Assembly: GCA_002803225.1 (NCBI GenBank)
Contig: NXFV01000386.1
Span: forward strand, 1 to 40,517
Length of the DNA stretch: 40,517 bases
Direction: 5' to 3'
From: Gamarada debralockiae
Taxonomy: Eukaryota; Ascomycota; Leotiomycetes; Helotiales; Hyphodiscaceae
The position numbers and the translations under genes are program-made. The notes under the pieces are model-generated. The model was not told where the DNA came from. It saw only the letters and a program-made list of their open reading frames with translations, and ran no database searches. This document shows positions 32,574 through 40,517 of the stretch, piece by piece. Every line of letters starts with the position of its first letter. Position 1 is the first letter of the stretch.

Positions 32574-33625
32574 TCCAACACAACCACAAATATAACTTGT
32601 ACCTGAAAATATCAGGACTCGACGATTACGGCTGTTAATGCGGAGACGAACGAATCACGTTCACGATTGTTATAAATTATCTTGGTCGTTTTCCTTCTGT
32701 GTTTTAAGGTTATGGATGGACGCATGACTTGCGATGGTTTTTCTTTGGTTTCATTGCGTTTTGGATGCGCGCAACCCTACTCTCAGTCGAGCTTCCTTGT
32801 TGGATTATCTTACAATTGGTGATGATAATGATGGATTGATAAATGCATTTTCATTGGCCTTGGGAGGGTGGACAGACTTCCTTGTGGATATTCCTTTTGG
32901 GGAGTATATATTTGAGTAGTAGTAGATGTCTATGTTGAATGAAGTTGGTGAGAAGAGAGCTGGTATATGTGGGGATTGAAGTGGTGGAGGGGGGAGGGGT
33001 GTATGGATTATTGTTAAGATAGCACTGGAGAAGGATTGGGAACAATGGATTGTATTACAAATTGGCATCATAAGAATGATGAAGTTTCTCTTTTTGCAGT
33101 CAAATGTTGTTGATACATTGGGACCAACTTGCCTCGTTTCCAGCCCCAGACCTCATAATGCCTCACATTTTTTGAGGGTTTTGTTCTAATGACATTCTTC
33201 TCTGTTTTTGTTTATTCTTCTATTATCTGGTGTAAGTCCTGAGCTTTGATTCCGGCAAACTTCATGATCGAACTACATATTTGGCCACCCTGCTAGTGCC
33301 TGCGAACTTCCACCACATACAAGTCACGCGTGTCAGGTGGCATATCACATGATAAAGCCTGACCGGGAAGACTAGATCAAGTAGTAACATGCTCAGTTCT
33401 CGGAGTTCATCCCTCTTAAGCTCCTCTAAATAGAGCATTATATGCCAGGCAACTAGTTAGACAAAGAAGCGGCTTGATAGATGAAGTGGCTAAATGAAAT
33501 GGGTACTCGGATCGTGCGGGCAGCTATTCACGTACAATTTCTCAATGCCGCCTAGACTGGCCCCCATGGCAATCGCAATAGCACATCATCCCCCGCCGGC
33601 TTGTTGTACAGTCGCAAAGCTTAGC
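32574..33625. other. 3' flank and gene-free stretch
   Basis: Contains the NTF2-gene 3' UTR. Open frames on both strands (32734-32919, 32805-33071) look like chance. Confidence 0.5.
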
Positions 33626-34130
33626 CTAAGCCTCCCCATATCTCGAATCATTAACCCACACTATATTCCCCGAAAACCCCGCGATTCCAATCCCGGACGA
33701 CACCACAGACACATCATCACTATACTTATACGCACTGCTCCCACCCACAACCGCAAACGCTTCCTTCCCGTTCCTTACCCTAGCCATCTTCTGCCCCTCC
33801 CTCAACTGCAACATCCTCAGATCCATAGACCGCAGGTCCGGCCCAACACGTGCATTCGAAGTCCCCGGCCCCCCTGATCCTGAGCCCAGGCCAAACAGCA
33901 GAGGCCCAACGGAATTCGTGATCATCTTTGTGGACGCAACGCTGAAATTGACTTTGCCGGCGCTAGCTGCAAGTCCTTGGGGATTGCTGTAAGAACTTGA
34001 TTCGCCTTGGCCTCATACCACGGAGTTGTCGCCGTATTTCGCGGCGCCTGCAACGCTGTCGCCGCTGGTCGCTATCGACTATATGCCTGCGCGCTTAGCG
34101 AACGTTCTTGCCTCCGCTTTGCCGTGTGCT
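33626..34130 (-). pseudogene. Coding-like fragment with two in-frame stops
   Basis: From about 34130 down to the stop at 33626, one minus-strand frame reads GKAEARTFAKRAG, stop, SGDSVAGAAKYGDNSVV, stop, GLAASAGKVNFSVASTKM, and then an open run to the end, including GLGSGSGGPGTSNARVG and IGIAGFSGNIVWVNDS. The Gly/Ala/Ser-rich, regularly alternating content and the open C-terminal 99 codons look like real protein. I do not recognise a family. The upstream end is not defined. Confidence 0.4.
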
Positions 34131-36442
34131 AAGGTTCCAGATTGGGATGCATGCCCTGCGTTTGTTAGTTACGACGGGCTTGAAGATGGGAGGCGGTAGT
34201 GGGAGGAATCACTTTGACGACGCACGAGGGCGTTTAAATCCACTAATGAGATATCGATGGACTCACTTCCTAGTGACAGGAACAACCAAGGTAACTTCGT
34301 TGAAGCTTGGAAACGGGATTGCAGAGGTATGCGAGAAGTTGGAGGTTGTCAGGTGGGGATAAGGCTGACGCCTGAGAGCAGTGAGTTCACGCTCCATGCC
34401 CAACGAACCAAGGCAGAGCCGTAGGCTCCCGGTTTCCTGACGGATGCAGCTCGGTGCAGGAAGTCCCGAGCACCTTATGACTCTTCCAAGCGCGCAGAAT
34501 CCGCTCCATATTTGATTCGCAGACGGTGACAACCAGGTAGCCAATACATACTCGATTCATCGCCTTTGCAGACTTCCCAATACCTCTTCCCCAATTAGAG
34601 ACGTGCTGAAAGTCCCAGGTGGGAGCTCTGAGTGTTGCACGCCGAAGCATGTAGTAATGGTTCGAGCTATCCGAGGCTACATAGGGCAGAGGCAGGGGTT
34701 GCTGAGTAAGGGGAAATTTCCAGCAAGGCTTCTGAGAAAGGAAACTCTAGCTGCTTCTCATTATCCACTTAGCTTTTACCTCCTCAACTCCTGTCCTAGT
34801 TTTGCCCAATTCCTCGGCTTCACCCCTTTTCATTTCAATGTACAAGGTCATGTTACCCCATGTGGCAGGCGTCACCTCTCCAGCGAGTTGGAAAACGGGT
34901 AGATTCAGATTCTTTATCTCAGTTTGTAAATAGAGGAATCGCCGTAAGGTTTCTTTGATGTCAGTAGCAACAAAGAGTCTTGTTCTTGATTCAATGAACA
35001 ATGCTTGTGGGTCCTTGAACTGGGTAGAAAACTAAAGCAGGCAAATATCAATTTACAACGTTGAAGGATTTTCATTGGATACATAGTACAATTCAATTGA
35101 GACGATAGAATTGCCAAAGTCCTTGTTGCTTTGAGGCATTTTCATTGTGGAAATACAGAACAGGCCTCCCCTCAACTCCATTTATGCTGCCTCCCACGCC
35201 TGTCCCCCGTCTTTCCTCCACATCCCAAAACCACCCTCTCATTCATCATGCCTTTACGATCAAAGTAACAAGTTCTTTTCGGGTACGGGCACGTTGAGCG
35301 CATACATTCCTGCACGAGCCACACGGGCAAAGAAGATCTGTCGGATGTTGAGGAACCCGCTCTCCAGCTCTTCCCACAAACACTCACACCGTGCCCTCGA
35401 TGCAGAGAAGACCATCACCGTGAGAAGAGGATCAATCGCCACGACCAACCACACACAGCCAACCCCCTCAGAGTCGCACGGTGCGCACCACCCGCCAGAG
35501 GCGTCAAGCAGACGCCCATGGTCATCACGCCCGCCGAAGATCTAACCCCGATCTTGGCACTCAAAACCGCGCAACAGCCCAACTCTCTGCTCGCAGACCC
35601 AGGACCAGACAGGGTCCTGGCGCCAACGCAAGAGCAGCAAGAAAAGGCCCTCGGACAAATGCTCGAAGACATCGAGAGAATAGACAATTTCTAGTGGCAC
35701 TTTCATCAGATGCACAGAGGTCTCATTCATTTTCCTCTCGAGAAACGTCTCAGCCGGAAGGTTCCATGGAATTGACACGTGATTTTCAACCGGGTCATCT
35801 CCGTGGCTCTGTTCGTCGCCAGCCGCACCAGAGGGCGTCATGGCTTACCCCCGTTCCAGTGCGATTGTCACTACCTCGCGAACTGAAAAAAAATATATAT
35901 ATATTTTTCTTCCCTTTTTAATTTTTTTTAAAAAAAAAATTGGAGAAAGAGGGGGGTGGTTATGGGAGCAGGGTTGGGGCAAGAGAGGAAGCATAGGGAG
36001 ACGTTAAGGACGATATACTTGAGAGTTGTCATTAACATGTAGAAATAGTCTTGTGGTTGTCGCGGTATTAGGCTTCCCGACCACGGGCTAGAAAGTGTTC
36101 TCTGATGCACTAGTGACGGTATGCGCGTAGTCTAATGTCCCCCTAGCAAGCCAATGATATAGGCCGCAACAACCTATTTACCCTAATTGTTTCATGACAG
36201 CGTAACGGGCCCCTTGCTGTGTAGCCATGTCATATGACTATCTCGAGCGCGTTTCAGGTCTCAAGAACACCATTTCCACATAAACTTCAGCATCTGCTGT
36301 GTATCGCAAGCTAAAATACCTTACAGTAGAGGATCCTCGATAAAACATCTCTAACGTCCCTCCCTGTATGCCGAGAAACCCGCCGTGCCGAGAAAATTTT
36401 TTTTTTTTTTTTGGGCATCGCAAACCTCTCCCTCGCAAGATA
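34131..36442. other. Gene-poor stretch with unassigned fragments
   Basis: Contains a minus-strand frame 34387-34650 with NRVCIGYLVVTVCESNMERI, which looks protein-like but is unassigned, and the small plus-strand frame at 35518. AT and T/A runs lie at 35886-35940. A 17-18-base T run sits near 36401, which could be the minus-strand trace of a poly-A tail. Confidence 0.4.
35518..35694 (+). CDS. Possible small protein, 58 aa
   Basis: ATG 35518 opens a 58-codon frame with VITPAEDLTPILALKTA, DPGPDRVLAPTQEQQEK and a helical acidic end, LEDIERIDNF. Its content is more protein-like than that of the neighbouring frames, and the frame is open some way upstream of the Met, so it could be the last exon of a longer gene. 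No splice site or relative is recognised. Confidence 0.25.
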   Translation: MVITPAEDLTPILALKTAQQPNSLLADPGPDRVLAPTQEQQEKALGQMLEDIERIDNF

Positions 36443-36686
36443 TCCGATCAACTGGCGAACGCACCGTCCTTCACCAAATCTAAGCGAGAACACAGAAGCG
36501 CCATTAGTTCTGCCAACACAGTTATTGTAGAGCATAAGAATTTAGAAAATAAAGTGGGTTTTATTTTTGTTTCGAAGCAAATAAATAGATTGTACGTTTT
36601 AGATTTTTTCATTTGCTTGATTTTCGCCCGATGCGCCACTTTGAAGAGAAGGTGCGGTCCGAGCTAACCGACGCCAGTTGATCGGA
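36443..36686. mobile_element. MITE with 15-bp terminal inverted repeats and TA duplication
   Basis: TCCGATCAACTGGCG at 36443-36457 is the exact inverse of CGCCAGTTGATCGGA at 36672-36686. Both are flanked by TA (36441-36442 and 36687-36688), giving a 244-bp non-coding element. TA duplication and inverted ends fit a Tc1/mariner-related MITE. Its ends differ from those of the Tc1 element at 8274, so that transposase is not an obvious mobiliser. Confidence 0.85.
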
Positions 36687-37636
36687 TAAGGTAATGGTTA
36701 ATGCGCTATTGTTCCTCGCCCATTCTATATAAGATAATAATATATAGTGAGAAAAATACCACGATCTTGGTTATATTGTCGATCTCTCTGTCGATGGCGT
36801 CGAGAGCCGCTTTAGCTACTTCCCCCTGTTTCCCCACGACAAACTACATACCTTTGAATTTCGGAGCCATAGTATAACAGTCCCATCATGAAAGGTAATC
36901 AATATAAAATCTGAAGGTACTCAAGCCTCGTGAACATGTATTCCGGGAGTCGAAAGCCCAGCGTCTTGGCGTAAAGATTCAGCATGCGAGCTCACATTAC
37001 AACGTGTCGAAGCAGGGACTGACTGTATTTTACGTATCACACTATTCTGAACTTCATCAAAGTGTGACGCTTAGCAACAGGCCTCTAGAAGTGTTCATGG
37101 ACGGCTACGTGTCCGCTTGCTCTGCCCTGGCGCGGCCTCTCACTCGTTCATGGTTGGCCAGCGCTGCCGCTCACTTACTTCACCATCACCACAGTAAGCT
37201 AGCATGGACCGAGCCAACCAGGTGCTGGTTCAAGGTCTGCCTCCCGAGGTGCCTGGAACATATGCCGCCCTAGCAGAACAGCCTCTCGCTAACCTTACCC
37301 TCCACCCATCGTGCTATCACGAAAAGCATCGCTCGAGACAGCTATAGTGGTAACTTTCCAACAAGCCGGACATTAAAATACCAACCAAATATACAATATC
37401 AACTCCATAACAGTGCAGCTCTCGGAATTCCAAAAGGGGTACACACATAAAAAAGAGTTCGCAATATGCTTCAAGGGGCGCGCCACAGCTTTATTGATTG
37501 GCCATGATGCGTCGGATTCAACGCCCCCGACTGCACAGCCTGACCGTGTGCCTTGCTGCTGGTATATATGTTCAAAAACGTCGCTTTGGAGATTCTCATG
37601 CAACTCTACTGTTTTGAATATACTTCTACTCGAGTT
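36687..37636. other. Gene-free stretch upstream of the zinc-knuckle gene
   Basis: No gene recognised; open frames at 37004-37273 and 37373-37603 have no support. The end of this stretch holds the promoter and leader of the zinc-knuckle gene. Confidence 0.45.
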
Positions 37637-39531
37637 ATGGCTTCAACAAATGATAAATACTTATGCAACGGGATTCCCGTCGACCACCGTCTAAAGCGAT
37701 TTCTTCCAAGTGCCAAGCCGAAGCAATCTCAAGGAGTCGGAAAACATGCAGACATTGTCGAGAGCTTTGGCAACACCATGGTCCGCGATGACAAGACCTA
37801 TCCTTCCAAAAACGAAGCGGGTTTCGCCGCATGGCTCGCCAAACCAGACATGCAAGGCGGTCTTGTAATTGCGCTGTTGCAACCAGCCAAGACACAGGTC
37901 TACACTCCAGACTTTCAGTGGGTCAAGGACGAATGTCCTACGCTGGCTTATCTGGAGGAGTCGCTGGCCTTTGTGAATGGCCCAGGAGGTCTCGCGACCA
38001 CGAGCGTATTCGATGCTTTTCCATTCATCACCGAGCCAATATCTTCGGAAGGATTGTCAAAAGAAGCGACAGATGCCTATAATACATTCCTTGCCATGCT
38101 AGAGGCCAAAAAGCCAGAGGTTGTTTTTGCCTGTTGGCGAGTTAAAGGTCAGGAGCTCTTCTTCTCTGGAAAAGGGCTTGGTCGGGCCACTCAAGTAGAG
38201 AGCTTGCGACTCTCCAATGGCCATGTCGTCCGCGTCGTGAATGGATTCCATCCCAGCTACACGGCCAACTTCTGTGCAAATGAAAGCTGCTTCCGGAGAC
38301 TATTCACTATGGAGTTGTGCAAGGCGTTTTGCGAATTGAATACAGCTTGGCAAGAAGATAAATGGATGGACATCCTCAGACGGAAGTGCCAAGAACGAAC
38401 CCGCCAATTAATGGAAGGTTAGTTTTACTTTTCCTTGTATTGTAATACACTAACTTCTTTATAGAGAGGGGCAGAGATGGCGAACAGCTTAATAGAGAAG
38501 GTGGTCGCGTTCTTCGAGGATCACGGGAAGACGACTCTGCTAGGAAACACAAGGCATACACCAAATCATTCGACAATGGTCTGCAGCGTCTCAAACAGAC
38601 CTTTGACCATATGGTCTCACCAGCGTATAAATCTCAAAGCTCGTGGGATCTTTATACCTTTTTCGTCTTCAGCCAGAATACATCAGAAGGCATCTGTGAT
38701 GCTCTACTAGCTGTCTCTGAGGCAATGAAACGGTTCAACCCCGGAACTTCCATGCCAGACCCTTCGCTCGTAGAGCTAAGCAATCACATCGGTCGGCAAA
38801 CTCTCAAGTTCCTTAAGGATGATATCCCAGATCTTTTGCAGTATCCCAAGGGTTTATACAAAAATCTCTGGAGTTCCCAGTTTGCGACGAGTACATCTCA
38901 AGGATTAAAGTGGAGCATGGAGAAGACTACGATAAGGTTTATCGAGAACCTTACCAATTCATTCTCTGAATCATCAAAATCATGGACATATACTCCGGAC
39001 CTGCTTCAAGACGCTTTCAAGGAAATTGCAATCAGCTTCGAGGAGTCTCTGGGCAAAGAGTACGGCAATCATCGACAAACAAGAGCAGCAAGTGTTTTGA
39101 ACAGTGTTGATACTCTGAGCGCATCTCTTTACACGCTATCGCTTTCGAGCTCTCGAGATGCGGGTTCGGCAAGGTTGGCTGGAAACACAACTCCTGCAAG
39201 ATCTTCTTCAAGTGCGATCTGCTACAATTGTGATCAACCCGGTCACTATTCTAGGAATTGTACGAGGCCCAAGAAAGGAAGCATAACTCCATCAAGATCT
39301 TCTTCAAATACCACTTGCTACAACTGTAACGAACATGGCCACTATTCTCGAGATTGTACGAGGCCCAAGAAAGGAAGCATAACTCCATCAAGATCTTCTT
39401 CAAATACCACTTGCTACAACTGTAACGAACATGGCCACTATTCTCGAGACTGTACGAGTCCCAAGAAACGAGGAGAATGCTTTAGATGCGGTGGAGTTGG
39501 GCATTATGCTAATGCGTGCAGTGTGCGATGA
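37637..39531 (+). CDS. UDG-like N-terminal region fused to four CCHC zinc knuckles
   Basis: Exons 37637-38417 and 38465-39531 join over a 47-nt intron to give 615 aa. Residues about 60-235 follow the order of uracil-DNA-glycosylase-superfamily segments: a first strand and loop (GGLVIALLQPAK), SVFDAFPFI (123-131), a buried strand EVVFACWRV (161-169), then VVRVVNGFHPSYTANF with HPSY at 205-208 and an arginine-containing helix. The first catalytic loop (GQDPYH type) is not seen, so activity is doubtful. The middle region, about 310-490, is helical and unassigned. The C-terminal tail has CCHC knuckles at 513-526, 545-558, 577-590 and 599-612 (CYNCNEHGHYSRDC type), which bind single-stranded nucleic acid. 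The knuckle assignment is firm; the UDG-like assignment is inference. Confidence 0.85.
39260..39451 (+). repeat. 96-bp tandem duplication of a zinc-knuckle unit
   Basis: 39260-39355 and 39356-39451 are essentially identical 96-bp units, differing by about one base (GAT against GAC). Each codes for a Ser-rich linker plus one CCHC knuckle. The preceding knuckle is an older, diverged copy. The unit is a multiple of three, so the frame is kept. Confidence 0.92.
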
Positions 39532-39634
39532 GAGAGGGCTCAAATGACGCCAGCACTGGCAGAACAGCGTAATCTGAGGATATCGAGTCATTTATTTTAT
39601 CCCATGTAGGTCACTGTATTCTGTGTAATGAAGC

Positions 39635-39846
39635 TTATTCTTTATGCATTCCCACGTCTGTCACCGTGTCTGTCGCCAAAATGGTGTCGTTGCTATGGGA
39701 CATATGTGCTTCTCGCTCCTGCAAATGGAGGGGAAAGTTGCTTCGCAGCCTCCACGACTTGCCGTTGTCAGGACATAAGGGAAGCTTGCATGGGTAAACC
39801 CATACGTGTCCTGAAGGGAGGTCAGCATCAACCTCGTCATCGAACT
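39635..39846 (-). pseudogene. Terminal exon or relic with a C2H2-like zinc finger
   Basis: On the complement a CTCCTTTCAG acceptor at 39847 opens a frame ending at TAA 39637-39635. It reads EFDDEVDADLPSGHVWVY, then PCKLPLCPDNGKSWRLRSNF with LHLQEREAH after it. The Cys and His spacing resembles a single zinc-finger module. No upstream exon is recognised before the window end, so it is either the last exon of a damaged gene or a fragment. Confidence 0.35.
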
Positions 39847-39963
39847 CTGAAAGGAGCGAGATAAGTTGTATTCGAAGTAGTCATAGTATGTTCACTTCGC
39901 GTTTTATGTCATGCGACTGTTAGCTAGTTGGCACACGCGGTACATCTCCCTCCAGTGACTGTG

Positions 39964-40118
39964 TGTCAGTTGAGCTGTATTTTGGGGGGCGAAATATAGT
40001 GGCATTTCTAGACCTAGCTGATATCTAAGGAGCTGAAATACAAGGAGGGGCAGAGCTCTCTTATATCACAAAAGAGGGGAAATACAGGCTATACCCGATT
40101 AGGCAATTCCAACCAACG
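39964..40118 (+). mobile_element. Solo LTR, 155-bp family, copy B
   Basis: Same family and orientation as copy A at 1516-1670, differing by five substitutions and two single-base indels over 155 positions. It starts TGTCAGTTGAGC and ends AACCAACG, where the last base of the expected CA is changed. Flanking CTGTG at 39959-39963 and 40119-40123 is a 5-bp target-site duplication. Confidence 0.88.
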
Positions 40119-40455
40119 CTGTGACTAAACGGTGAGATATTTAATCGGCCGGTGTGGCATTCTAGCACGCAGGGATAGAAAAAGTTAGATTGCATTAGCC
40201 ACAGACCTTCAAACAACTATACTGCGGTAAGCTTAACAAATTACTGGGAAACTTAAATTACATCCTTGATCATCAGTAAAACGTGCGGGGCTGTTTCATA
40301 CTAACTAGGAAAGTCGATCGCTTTGATCGGAGGTACCAATCGGAGTGACAACCTTGCATAAATTTGCACGCCACAGCAGCTACAAGGCTGATGATGACTT
40401 TCTAGCTTTGTGAAGGGATGTCAGGAATATTGCCTGAAATATCGGTATACTTAGC
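40119..40455. other. Terminal stretch without a gene
   Basis: No open frame or element recognised up to the short repeat at 40456. Confidence 0.45.
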
Positions 40456-40495
40456 ACCGATCTGACCCGACATCTAACGGACCGATCTGACCCGA
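40456..40495 (+). repeat. 15-bp direct repeat
   Basis: ACCGATCTGACCCGA occurs at 40456-40470 and 40481-40495, 25 bp apart. It is close to the window end, so a longer array or an element boundary may continue outside. Confidence 0.8.
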
Positions 40496-40517
40496 TATCA
40501 GAAGGCTCCGTAGACTC

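Noticed and set aside
34387..34650. Minus-strand frame resembling the C-terminus of a PurM-type synthase
   Set aside because: Only a vague hydrophobic pattern matches, and no neighbouring exon supports it.
35481..35921. 146-aa plus-strand open frame, Arg-rich
   Set aside because: Low-complexity and frame-shifted relative to the more protein-like 58-codon frame at 35518; no domain.
1..40517. CRISPR arrays, bacterial-style operons and rRNA genes
   Set aside because: No spaced direct-repeat arrays or rRNA sequence were seen, and introns show that this is eukaryotic nuclear DNA.

Overview
The window is nuclear DNA of a filamentous ascomycete (Pezizomycotina; a Leotiomycetes-type genome is my best guess, from overall gene style only). 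The evidence is short spliceosomal introns (about 47-87 nt, GTAAGT-like donors, CTAAC branch sites), families restricted to or expanded in filamentous fungi (HET, HeLo, LaeA-like methyltransferase, microsomal P450, RTA1, TRI12-type MFS), and transposon relics whose damage is mostly C-to-T or G-to-A, the signature of repeat-induced point mutation (RIP).

Layout. 1-2239: RIP-damaged MULE transposase relic (minus strand), AT-rich DNA and a 155-bp solo LTR with target-site duplication. 2240-5890: intronless 1216-aa protein with two HET domains. 5891-10455: decayed region with a TRI12-like MFS transporter pseudogene and a nearly complete Tc1/mariner element with five in-frame stops. 10456-11469: acetoin/diacetyl-reductase-like SDR with a GC-AG intron. 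11470-14672: gene-poor, with a long LTR and an ankyrin relic. 14673-18149: divergent pair of LaeA-like methyltransferase and cytochrome P450. 18388-18791: two further LTR-like elements. 20200-21307: seven-TM RTA1-like protein. 22986-25588: large disordered nuclear-type protein whose 3' end carries a duplicated exon-intron unit. 27378-29379: HeLo protein that also carries two Spa2-homology-like repeats, a SAM domain and a Ras-binding-like domain. 30758-32573: NTF2-domain protein with about ten copies of an aromatic/acidic short motif. 32574-37636: gene-poor, with degenerate coding fragments and a 244-bp TA-flanked MITE. 37637-39531: zinc-knuckle protein with a uracil-DNA-glycosylase-like N-terminal half. 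39532-40517: a C2H2-type exon relic and a second solo LTR of the 155-bp family.

How the genes may work together. The SDR, LaeA-like methyltransferase, P450 and the dead MFS pump have the flavour of an eroded secondary-metabolism neighbourhood, but no backbone synthase is present. The HET and HeLo proteins belong to families used in fungal self/non-self recognition and programmed cell death. The most unusual candidates are the HeLo-SHD-SAM-Ras-binding fusion, the NTF2 protein with its motif array, and the UDG-like/zinc-knuckle fusion with its recent 96-bp duplication. Exon structures were inferred by eye from splice signals and family consensus, with no transcript data.
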